A stretch of 64,000 nt of DNA from Bufo bufo (taxonomy: Eukaryota; Chordata; Amphibia; Anura; Bufonidae), in contig NC_053391.1 in NCBI RefSeq assembly GCF_905171765.1, forward strand, positions 106,366,644-106,430,643, in the 5' to 3' direction. How positions within the stretch are numbered: position 1 is the first letter of the stretch; each line of letters begins with the position of its first letter. A program made the position numbers and the translations under genes. This document shows positions 20,761-30,399 of the stretch, piece after piece. Below the pieces are notes generated by a model. It did not search any database. It had not been told where the DNA came from and was given only the letters and a program-made list of their open reading frames with translations.

Positions 20761-21741
20761 ATTAAGGGTTTATCTCACAATGACATCTGCATCAAAGGCT
20801 GCCAACTAAATTTTTGGAGCCCAAACGACTGTTTGTTAACAACTGAATTTGACAGCAGTATATAAGCCTGTAATTTCACACGTGCTGATGCTGCAAGGCC
20901 TGAAAATAGTGTTTTTTGTCAATTAAGTGTGTTTTTCAAACCCCAGAAAATGATGGGTGTATTTCTAGCTTAAATTGCACACTGACTAATACAGATGTTG
21001 TAGATTGCCCAAAAAGTCTTTTTTTGCTAACAGAATATGAATGCTTTATATATTAAACTTGAATTTAACACTTGCAGATCTGGAAAATACTGTTTTTTGA
21101 GGAAAAAAAAGTGTGTTTTTCAAACCCCAGAAAATAATGGGTGTATCTCTACCTTAAATTGCACACTGACTAATCCAGATGTTGTAGTTTGCCCCAAAAA
21201 AATGGTGATTTGTAATGTCCCAAAAGCTCAGATGCAGTGCTGGTGCACTGAGCATGCATAAAATGGCCGCCGCCGCCACCACCCACCTAACTAACAGAAT
21301 TCTAAAAGTTAGTATTTTTGCTCAGGGCAGGGTAAATCGATAGTGCCCTGCACCCACACAACTATTTGTCTGTAGATCGCTGAGTTAGATTCTCTCCTAT
21401 GCTCTCCCTGAAATCACAAGTCCAGCAGCATCCTCTCCCTACACTTGTAACAGCAGAGTGACGTGCAGCGCTACGTGACCCAAGCTTATATAGAGCCTGG
21501 GTCACATGCTGCTCTGGCCAATCACAGCCATGCCATTAGTAGGCATGGCTGTGATGGCCTCTTGGGGCAAGTAGTATGACGCTTGTTGATTGGCTGCTGT
21601 GCAGCCTTTCAAAAAGCGCGAAGAAAGCGCCGAACACCGAACCCGAACCCGAACTTTTACGAAAATGTTCGGGTCCGGTGTCCAAAAATCCTAAAGTTCG
21701 GTACGAACCCGAACTTTACAGTTCAGGTTTGCTCAACCCTA

Positions 21742-22271
21742 GTTATCACTCATAAATGCTATTCTCTGCTACCCTCTCTATTGTAAGACACACATATGCT
21801 ATTTCCTAAAGTTAAACAAAAAAAAAAAAAATGTAAATGTGGAGATGCCATGATACAGAGTTTGGACTAGTATTTCAGGTGTTTTCTCTGAGATTTCAAA
21901 TGCTACATCTATTGTCTGGTTGGTAATACACGTGTTTTGAAATTATTCCCCCCACCCAACCCCTGCGCTGTTTTACTAGATTTGTTTGATACAAAACTAA
22001 AAAGGTTCAGGTTTGTCTGCTGGCTGAAATTTGACAAAATTTGTAACAAACCCGGTTTGTTGCGAACTGGTACGTTCATCTCTACCCTGAGAAAGTGCAC
22101 AACTCCTGAGCTGCCAGCTTGAAATAAATCAGAACAAGTGGGGCAATGAATGGGCAGATCTCTGGATCCATGTGAGGTACAGGGCTGGTTTTAAGTTAGA
22201 AAGAAATCGTCATGTACTATATGATGTCTGATTTGCATTTTTTACATTGCTCATGGGATAACATATGAGCT
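21742..22271. other. Unassigned non-coding stretch
   Basis: An A run near 21818 and a segment ending GTACGTTCATCTCTA near 22084, which resembles a hAT terminus, are the only recognisable elements. Confidence 0.35.
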
Positions 22272-22647
22272 ACAACAAAATCTGACTAAACCCTCACACT
22301 GATGTTAAAAATGAGACTTTAGCCAATATATCCTTATATGAAGGACATTCCGGAGCCCGTGCACCACGTCATGGTATCTCAGGTGGCACGGAACCTAACG
22401 CTAACCTACCTGTGCCATATGGGCAGTACCAGGGGCCAGTGGGCAAATTATAGATGTGTAAGGTCCGAATCACAGCAAACAGCTCCCCTGGTACTGCCCA
22501 TATGGCATAGGTAGGTTAGTGTGAGGTACCGTTCCACCTGAGATACCTTGATGTGGTGCGAGGGCTCCGGTATGTCCTTCATATAAGGATATATTGGCTA
22601 AAGTCTCATTTTTAACATTAGTATGAGGGTTTAGTCAGATTTTGTTG
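22272..22647. repeat. Foldback repeat with arms of about 155 bp
   Basis: CAACAAAATCTGACTAAACC at 22272 is matched in reverse complement at the right end (22647). The arms pair with few mismatches and enclose about 60 bp near 22430-22490. No reading frame and no clear target duplication. Probably a MITE. Confidence 0.75.
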
Positions 22648-23094
22648 ATTGAATCTACCACAGTAGTGCACCTATTCTTCTAAATGTTTATTTGATATAG
22701 TCAACTACATCCACACATTTTGCACAAACCATGTGCAATGAGCTGGACCGGGGTATGCACTCCGACGCCAAATTATGCAATGGCTGGGTCAGATGTAGGT
22801 GATAGTCTATAGTTTTGTTTGTGACGCCAATTGCAGTGTGCGCAAGGTACTGCCGCAGGGCCCTTTAAGGTGTTGTAACTCATGCACCAGGTTAGGAATG
22901 CCAGAGTGGTGTAATGTCTCTGTATGGTAGTGGGTATAGTGTCAATGGTGTCTCCTACCTGAGTACGGCTGGACTCCTGGATCCTGGATCACTTGCAATA
23001 AATTGAGTGTGGTGCTAGTAGGAGTAATAGAGGGATTTGCAGCAGTAATTGAGATCCAGACCTTTGGTAAAGTTCAAACTTGTCTTTACTGATG
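22648..23094. other. Older repeat hosting the LTR retrotransposon, left part
   Basis: This sequence continues on the far side of the LTR element at 26330-26786. It contains CAATAAATTGAG near 23000 and may itself be an old LTR. No coding region. Confidence 0.4.
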
Positions 23095-23099
23095 GTAAC

Positions 23100-23758
23100 T
23101 GTGACAAACTCCCCTCTTTTGAGGATGCCACGAGTGCTTGGAGAGGACTACTTGCCCGCCTCTTACCATGCGATTATGGTCCCATGTTGTATGCATCAGT
23201 TTTGTGCAGAAAAGCCATAAGTACAGCCAGGCCAAAGAGACTTGTACTAACATTTGAATTCCTGGTCTAATTCGTGTCATTTTGGGATGTGTTAAATGTC
23301 TATGTGTATTGTAAAGGGTGGGACATTGTATGTTTGAGTAAGTGCTGTCTGTTCCATTGTCTCTCTGTGTGTATTGGCGATTGTCCTCTGTCCTGGAGAC
23401 AACCGAGTTGTAATTCGATTGTCTCTCAGGACAGAGGGCAATGTGTATTCTCCTGCCTGTGTTGATTATGTTAACCATGGTGTCTATGTGGGTTGTAACC
23501 TTTGTGTTATGGGTTAATGTATGTTTGTTGTGGGTGTCTCCCTTGCATGGGAGGAGGGGATAAAAGCAATTGTATTTTTCAATGTGGGGTCTTCCAGTAA
23601 AGTATTTCTAGCATTCAGCTTGGGCTAATGTATAGACTTATTTGGCGATACCAGCGATACTAGCGATAATAGCAATCTATTGCTCTGTGGATTACTTGGC
23701 GGTGCTATTTCAAGGGGAGAAGGGAATACTAGACGGTGACATGGATGATACCGTCACA
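23100..23758 (+). repeat. 5' LTR of the non-autonomous retrotransposon
   Basis: It ends in a TGTGAC/GTCACA inverted pair and contains GGGGATAAAAG (TATA-like, near 23557) in the 3' half. I count seven substitutions and no gaps against the 3' LTR. Confidence 0.9.
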
Positions 23759-23930
23759 ACTGGTGGCAAGCAGCGGGATTTTCCCTTCTTTTTCCCTGCA
23801 CAGAGGATTCAAGGAAGGCACTAGTGTATGGTGCATGGAGGGCAACGCTGGCACTCGTGCAGCGACCCTGGCTTTGAAGGAGCTCAAGGGACAGAGCTAG
23901 CTACCGGGCAGCGTTCCTATCCACAGCAAC

Positions 23931-25836
23931 ATGGAAGAGGAGTTTAACTGGAGGTTGCAGCAGTACTTGGCCCAACAGGATGGGCCTTTATCAGAGGAGG
24001 GCATACTAGACTACAGAGATGCCACTCGAAATGGGCTGTGGTATGACGCTTTGGAGGAGGTACAGCGGCAGCGGAGAGAGAGTCTTCCCAGTGAGGAACA
24101 GAGGCTCCAGGTACTCGTGGCCCTGCGGTCACCCTTCCTAGGAAAGCAACCCTTGGCTGAGTGGGTGACAGAACTGTGGACCCTGAGTTGGAGGGAGTTG
24201 TGGCTGGACAAAGCGTACCGGGCTCTAAAGTGGTATGCCACCCAGCGCAACCCATGGATGACTAACCACTATCTGCCAGAGGGAGAGGATTATAATGGTC
24301 CGGGCTTACTGTGGGAAGCCTTTTTATGAGGGTGATGACTTTGGATGCCCCACAGAATGTCGGTTCTGGGACATCCACGACATCAGGGAAACCGAGCTGG
24401 AACTTCCCCGAGCGGACGACCTGGGGCCAGACCTGATTCATCTAGTCACCATGGAGTGGGAGCTGGAGCAGAGCTACCGTCAACTGTTCAACCTAGCTCA
24501 ACCACCATCCCTCAGCCCAGAGGATTGCCTGGAAATTATGCCCTCTTTTTCCCAACCAACCTCAGAGGTGAGCAACCTCATAGACTTGTCCTGGGAGGAC
24601 CCACAGATGGCAGGTGGAGATGGGACCGAGGTCTCTCTACCAGCCATACAGGGATGCTGGGCCGCCTGCCCAGATCTCCAGCGGCAGTGCATATCACAGG
24701 GAGAGGAGACAACCGGTCTCTCTCCCCAGCGGCAACCTGAGTTCCAGGGGGAAGAGATGCTGGATCCCTCTGCCCTACAGCAACCATAGTCCTGGGGAGG
24801 AGAGGCAACCGGCCTCACCTTCCAACAGAAGCCGGAGATACCGGGAAAAGGGGAACACAAACCCCTCTACACGGGCGCAGATGAGACCGCAGGCTCTGTG
24901 CCAGTCCTACAGGGATGCTGGACGGTCGGTCCAGATCCCCAGCCATCTCCGCAGGGATACCAGGAGGAGGAGGTAAGTGAGCCCTCCCCTTCCCAGCTAC
25001 TTCCCAACCGAGTTCTGGGGGCAGGGGATGAGCCTGCGATGCCCACTGATCCCTCCAGCCGAGTTCTGTTGGCAGGGGATGAGCCTGCGATACCCACTGA
25101 TCCCTTCCCAGCGGAAGAGCTGGCATCCGGGCAGAGCGCCGCTAGCCTCTGCTCCACCGACCCCCTTGTTACAGGACTGGATTGCACCCCCCTCGCCCCA
25201 GCAGAAGAGCTGGCATCAGGGCAGAGAGCCGCTAGCCTCTGCTCCACCAACCCCCTTGTTACAGGACTGGATTGCACCCCCCTCGTCCCAGCAGAAGAGC
25301 TGGCATCAGGGCAGAGCGCCGCTAGCCTCTGCTCCACCGACCCCCTTGTTACAGGACTGGCTTGCACCCCCCTCGCCCCAGCAGAAGTGCTGGCATCAGT
25401 GCAGAACACCGCTGGCCGCTTTTCCCCAAGTAGCCCCAGCGGTTTGCCTAGCTGCACCAGGGAGACTGAGGATGCGGAACTGTTTCACCACAACCTGGGA
25501 CCTACAGACCAGTACTGTCCCTGGTGTGTGAGCTACCCTGTTAACTATTTACCGTGGATGGGCAACTCTGCTAATGTTTCTGTGTGGGTGGGCTTCCCGA
25601 CTAATCTAGGTACTGACCGACAGGAGGTCAGATACCTGTTTAGTCTTAACCCCAAAGGGAAGATATGTGACAAACTCCCCTCTTTTGAGGATGCCACGAG
25701 TGCTTGGAGAGGACTACTTGCCCGCCTCTTACCATGCGATTATGGTCCCATGTTGTATGCATCGGTTTTGTGCAGAAAAGCCATAAGTACAGCCAGGCCA
25801 AAGAGACTTGTACTAACTTTTGAATTCCTGGTCTAA
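23931..25836 (+). pseudogene. Unrecognised retrotransposon protein, possibly gag-like, with 30-aa repeats
   Basis: I do not recognise this protein. The N-terminus (MEEEFNWRLQQYLAQQ...) is charged and helical, with WYDALEEVQRQRRESLPSEE and several Trp-rich segments. An extra T in a T run near 24322 shifts the frame. After it come FGCPTECRFWDIHD and MEWELEQSYRQLFNLAQ. A stop at 24787 interrupts it, then a Pro/Ser/Gln-rich region and three to four copies of a 30-residue repeat (AEELASGQSAASLCSTDPLV...). The last part is Cys/Trp-rich (LGPTDQYCPWCVSYP). The frame runs through the purine tract into the 3' LTR and stops at 25836. A structural role is inferred from position only. Confidence 0.6.
25109..25400 (+). 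repeat. 90-bp coding minisatellite
   Basis: About three and a third copies of a 90-bp unit beginning GAAGAGCTGGCATC encode the 30-residue repeats without changing frame. Confidence 0.88.
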
Positions 25837-26324
25837 TTCGTGTCATTTTGGGATGTGTTAAATGTCTATGTGTATTGTAAAGGGTGGGACATTGTATGTT
25901 TGAGTAAGTGCTGTCTGTTCCATTGTCTCTCTGTGTGTATTGGCGATTGTCCTCTGTCCTGGAGACAACCGAGTTGTAATTCGATTGTCTCTCAGGACAG
26001 AGGGCAATGTGTATTCTCCTGCCTGTGTTGATTATGTTAACCATGGTGTCTATGTGGGTTGTAACCTTTGTGTTATGGGTTAATGTATGTTTGTTGTGGG
26101 TGTCTCCCTTGCATGGGAGCAGGGGATAAAAGCAATTGTATTTTTCAATGTGGGGTCTTCCAGTAAAGTATTTCTAGCATTCAGCTTGGGCTAATGTATA
26201 GACTTATTTGGCGATACCAGCGATACTAGCGATAATAGCGATCTATTGCTCTGTGGATTACCTGGCGGTGCTATTTCAAGGGGAGAAGGGAATACTAGAC
26301 GGTGACACGAATGATACCGTCACA
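25666..26324 (+). repeat. 3' LTR of the non-autonomous retrotransposon
   Basis: Same length as the 5' LTR and nearly identical. The internal reading frame extends 57 codons into it. Flanked on the right by the GTAAC duplication. Confidence 0.9.
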
Positions 26325-26329
26325 GTAAC

Positions 26330-26786
26330 TTTCATCCAAGCAAGATACAGCTTTAGTGTTAGGTCCCAGCAGGTATTGGCAATGGTTGGCAGGAATTTAT
26401 GCTTCTGCTCTCTCATGTACCCGGAGCTTGCAGGAAAGGACGTCTGCTTGTTAGCTCTATACTGTGGCAGAATTTTGGCTTCTACACTTTCTATCGTCTG
26501 CTTTATGGGGACTGACTAGCTGAGGAGGAATATGGCTTCTCCTGGGTCTCTGGACTGTACTCACAGTTATCTTCACAGTGTATGCTTTCTTCCTGGAATT
26601 CTGGAGTTGTCTGCTTTGCTTCTTCCAGCTGAGGCTATAAGGCTCAGGCTGGGGATGATGATCAATGTCTTAGCCGAGACAAGATCCTGGCTTTATTCCC
26701 TATATCTGGGAGCTCCTACACGCACAGCTTTACCCTAGCAGGGGTGGGTGGCACACTGACTTAACTTCCTTCCCTCACCATGAGGC
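26330..26786. other. Older repeat hosting the LTR retrotransposon, right part
   Basis: Continuation of the sequence at 22648-23094 after removal of the LTR element. Also bears the hairpin insertion that follows. No coding support. Confidence 0.4.
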
Positions 26787-26800
26787 AGGATATGGACACA

Positions 26801-27158
26801 TTACTACACAACAAGGTCTGCTGCTAGTATGGACAAACATGACCGGAATGCTCAATAATTCAATATAACAACAACCAAGAGAGTATATATAATTCCATCA
26901 ATATAAAATATATATTTATTGATAATTTTTAAAAGAGTGTACAAAACAGTCATAAACAACATAAAGTACGAGTTTCCAAAGTTGTAGTACCACATCTATA
27001 GCGTCAAATTACTTGTGCAATAAAGCCACAACTTTGGAAACTCGTACTTTATGTTGTTTATGACAGTGTTTTGTACACTCTTTTAAAAATTATCAATAAA
27101 TATTTATTTTATATTGATGGAATTATAAATTATATATACTCTCTTGGTTGTTGTTGTA
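26801..27158. mobile_element. Foldback insertion with 14-bp target duplication
   Basis: AGGATATGGACACA occurs at 26787-26800 and 27159-27172. The 358-bp insert has imperfect inverted arms of about 120 bp (roughly 26868-26985 and 27028-27155) around a 42-bp spacer. Arms include ATATTTATTGATAATTTTTA and TATCAATAAATATTTATTTT. No coding region. Structure and duplication length match the insertion at 12483-12718. Confidence 0.8.
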
Positions 27159-27172
27159 AGGATATGGACACA

Positions 27173-27479
27173 GTCCACTCTGCTTACAGAGGGGGGAGCC
27201 AAGCTGGAATGAATTATACCAGCTCAGAAATACTATACTGATCCTAGCTCCTTGCCAGAACATTGCTGCCACCTGCTGGTAAACATGAAGAATGACAACA
27301 ATATACATTTAACAAGGCTTATAATGCACAGTTGTGAGGTTATTATGTAAAATTACATCAGATGACAAAGTTAATTCTCTTAGCAGATTGTAGCGGGGTA
27401 AAAGAGTTTCGTAACACAACTCTTGGGAGTTACACATGGGGAAAGTTTAATGAATCATAAAATAGTGTCCTGCATTTTG
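27173..27479. other. Unassigned non-coding stretch
   Basis: Continues the repeat that hosts the foldback. No reading frame of interest. TTGCTGCCACCTGCTGGTAA near 27264 is a common repeat segment. Confidence 0.35.
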
Positions 27480-28193
27480 GAATACAGTATGAAGGCCTCA
27501 CGTGTCCCGTGATGTGGATAGCCACTCTATAGGTATTCTAGACGGCTGTATGGGGAATTTAGGCGAGACGGCATCTGGATGGTGTAGCCCCCAACTTTGC
27601 AGTAAATGGAGTCCTTTTTCCAGGGAGATGATGAGGTGCTGATCTCCATTTTTGGTCATGATAAACTTCTTTGGGAAGCCCCACTACGGAATCTCGTGGT
27701 GACAAAGGCTTTTGGTGAGGGGTAGTAGTTTTCTCCTTGCTGCCAAGGTGTGCTGCGAGAGGTCTGCAAAGAGTGTTACCTCTTGGAAGGGGTCAGGTAG
27801 CTTGCCTTTCTTTCTCACCGCCTGCATGAGCTGCTCCTTTATGTGATGAAAGTGGATACGTGAAATTGTATCCCTTGGTACTGAGTCAGGGAGAGATTTA
27901 GGCTTTGGTAGCCTGTGGGCCCTTTCATTAATTACATCCGTATCTGTAGCATGGAGTGTAGTGATGATCAGTTTCTGGAGAAATTTGACCAAGTTGGCTG
28001 GTGATACGGATTCTGGAATGCCGCAGAATTTTACATTGTTCCGCCGGTTGCGGTCTTCTTGGTCCGCCATTTTGGATTTCATGGACTCCATTTCCGCCTG
28101 TCTCGCGGTGGCGGGATTGCGAGCACCATTGTTTGCCGTCGAAAAAAAGCTATAAGAAGCTTAGGAGCTTCTTTCTTACCCCGCTTGGGCATC
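27480..28193 (-). pseudogene. L1-type LINE ORF1 relic
   Basis: On the minus strand the start MPKRGKKEAPKLL (28193) is followed, after a one-base shift near 28140, by a region with RNRRNNVKFCGIPES, the conserved opening of the L1 ORF1 RNA-recognition domain, then DTISRIHFHHIKEQLMQAVRKKG and VTLFADLSQHTLAARR. After the stop at 27684 the family sequence resumes in another frame (GLHHPDAVSPKFPIQPS) to about 27480. ORF1 is the RNA-binding chaperone of L1. No ORF2 is present, so this is a fragment with at least two frame lesions. Untranslated leader appears to extend to about 28330. Confidence 0.82.
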
Positions 28194-28330
28194 TTTTGTG
28201 GAGTGGGGTTCTTAAAGGGGTTGATGGTTGCCAAGTTTTTGGTGAGCCACTGCTTTATAAGTCGCTTTTGCAGGATGCCTGAAGGGAGCTCTTGAGCTAA
28301 GCAGTTATTGTGCTCCCAGTCCAGGCCACG

Positions 28331-29000
28331 CCCCCCCCCCCGTATATATATATATTTAACGTATAAATATATACATAGTAGAAAATAATAGACTGTAAAC
28401 TTTATTGTTTTAATAAATTTATTTAATCATAATACCGTATATAGAGTTTTCAGTCGCCGCCACTGTAGTTCAGTACAGACACACAGTTCAGAAAGGTAAA
28501 GGAACAGAGATATAGAGATAGGAAGTAGGCAGAGTCAGTAGTAGTTGCCTATTTTTTTATATTAATTATTAATATTAAATCCCAAATATTAATAATTGAT
28601 ATGTCCTATAACAGGGGCACTGTAGGGTGCTCTATTACTAATGAATGGAATTATTATTGATGGGGCTTTGAGGAGCACAATTACTACAGGGGGAACTATG
28701 TCTTTGGCAAAATTATTTCTTCTGGATAGTATTTGGGGGTATTGTGGAGCACAGAGAGCAGCAAGATAAATCTTGTGGGACTTGAGGATGGGGAGAATGA
28801 TAGAAAAGTGAGGAACCTAAGATGTCTATGTATTAATCTCTGCAGAGATGGGGCATGGCTGAAATAAGTTGTGTAGGAAAAGATGAAAGAAAACATCTAC
28901 ATCAGAGTAGACGTCACCTGGGAGGCTCTGGATGTGAGAAGTATGTGCTGCTGTATAGTCCTGTATGTTTGATAGTGTCTATGCAGCAAGTAAAGCAATT
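28331..29000. other. Unassigned stretch with simple repeats
   Basis: A C run and (TA)n near 28332-28375, then AT-rich sequence with no coding or repeat structure that I can identify. Confidence 0.4.
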
Positions 29001-29168
29001 AAGGCTACTTTCACACTTGCGGTAGCAGGGTCCGACATTCTGTTCCAGTGGGAGAACAGCCTGCCGGATCCGTGCTAACGCTAGCCCACCATGCCACCAG
29101 AAGTCTGCTCCGGCCCCAATCACTATAATGCCTGCCGGACCCTGCTATCGCAAGTGTGAAAGTAGCCT
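29001..29168. mobile_element. Short palindromic MITE
   Basis: Ends AAGGCTACTTTCACACTTGC and its reverse complement GCAAGTGTGAAAGTAGCCT. The interior is rich in CCGGATCCG-like words. The same terminus recurs at 34367, 52083 and 62859. Confidence 0.85.
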
Positions 29169-29416
29169 AAAATCTTTAGTGCTAGTGCGAGCGGTGGGGT
29201 GTCGACTGGAGCCATATGCATTGGGGCTTGGGCCCTGGATCTTTTGAGACCCCAGCAATGCCCCTGATTGGTGGTGTTTTATAATTTTTATACATTTTTT
29301 TATTTATTTTTTAAGATTTCTTTTAATTGCTGATTTCTCCTGTAACAGAGGCCAACATATTAGCCCCAGCTAAGGGGGAATACTGCTTCTGCAGCTGCAT
29401 GATGTCCTTGCAACTG

Positions 29417-29884
29417 CTAAGGCTACTTTCACATCTGCATTTTTGCTGGATCCATCATGGATCAGCAAAAACGCTTCCGTCATGATAATACAACCTTCTG
29501 CATCCATTACGAACGGATCCGATTGTATTATCTCTAAAATAGCCATGACGGATCCGTCTCTAAAACCATTGTAAGTCAAGGGGGGGCGGATCTTTCTTTT
29601 TGTATCAGAGAAAACAAATCTGTCACAATTGAGAGTCATGACGGAGCCGTCTTGCTCTGCATCCCAGGACCACTCAAAAGCTCTGCTTGCACTGTTTTTG
29701 TGTGCGTCATTGGAACACAATGAAACAGAACGGAATGCATTTTGGTGCACTCTGTTCCCTTCAGTTCAGTTTTGTCCCCATTGACAATGAATGGGGACAA
29801 AACTGAAGCGTTTTCCCCACTTTTGAGATCCTATGATGGATCTCAATAGCTGAAAGTGAAAGTGCAGATGTGAAAGTATCCTAA
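29417..29884. mobile_element. MITE with TIR AAGGCTACTTTCACATCTGC
   Basis: The left end AAGGCTACTTTCACATCTGC pairs with TGCAGATGTGAAAGTATCCT at the right. TGTCCTTGCA outside the left end and TGCAAGGACA outside the right end extend the inverted repeat. The interior contains ACGGATCC and AATGGGGACAAAACTG words. Short open frames are not genes. Confidence 0.8.
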
Positions 29885-30399
29885 CTTTGCAAGGACACTC
29901 AGAAATGTCCTTGTGTTGTTAAATGCAACACCCCCCCAGATGTATATAAATGGGCAGTCAACAACTGGTTAACATTGCCCAGTTTAATGAAGGAATTCTT
30001 CATAAGACAATTAACGCGATCATCTAGTTCAAGTAGAATTGCCCCTCCACTCATTTTAAGGGTCGCCGCAGGGGATTACAATAAAGTAATATGACAATAT
30101 ATTGTAAGATTACAATATAGTCACATACAGCATGCAAAGAGCATGTAGTATTGAACATGGTAAACAACTTATTAGAATGCAAGCAGTCAAATTCAAGAGA
30201 TATGTGTCCTTGTCTTCTGTCTTCTTGGAATGTGGGGGTGTTGATGGTAGGCTTGACGGGTCCTGAAGATATGAGGTCTTCTTGTTAAAAAAGTTTTTAT
30301 GCGTATATAAATATAATTTTCTCAAGCACAACAGAATATATTATTAATATGAATGAAATTAGATTACAGGCAGGCAGGGTATCGGAAATAATTTATTTC
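29885..30399. other. Unassigned non-coding stretch
   Basis: AT-rich sequence with no identifiable gene or repeat boundary. Confidence 0.35.

Larger units (their letters stand above)
14553..21741 (-). mobile_element. Outer hAT transposon, decayed
   Basis: The 5' terminus on the minus strand is TAGGGTTGAGCAAACCTGAA, at the right edge (21741), matching hAT ends. A long leader with tandem repeats follows (19750-21200), then the transposase gene. The 3' end is not identifiable; sequence resembling the 3' untranslated region runs up to Tc1 element B. A second hAT interrupts the gene at 16610-18766. Confidence 0.8.
23100..26324 (+). mobile_element. Complete non-autonomous LTR retrotransposon
   Basis: Two 659-bp LTRs (23100-23758 and 25666-26324) begin TGTGACAAAC and end CCGTCACA. 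The 5-bp duplication GTAAC flanks the whole (23095-23099 and 26325-26329). A candidate primer-binding site TGGTGGCAAGCAGCGGGA lies two bases after LTR 1 (23761-23778), and a purine-rich tract (AAAGGGAAGATA) precedes LTR 2. The internal region is only 1.9 kb and codes for one protein-like frame with no protease, RT, RNase H or integrase. Movement must rely on another element's enzymes. Confidence 0.9.

Noticed and set aside
24867..25457. 196-codon minus-strand frame with 30-residue repeats
   Set aside because: Antisense shadow of the 90-bp coding repeat in the LTR element; the plus strand matches the element's direction and purine tract.
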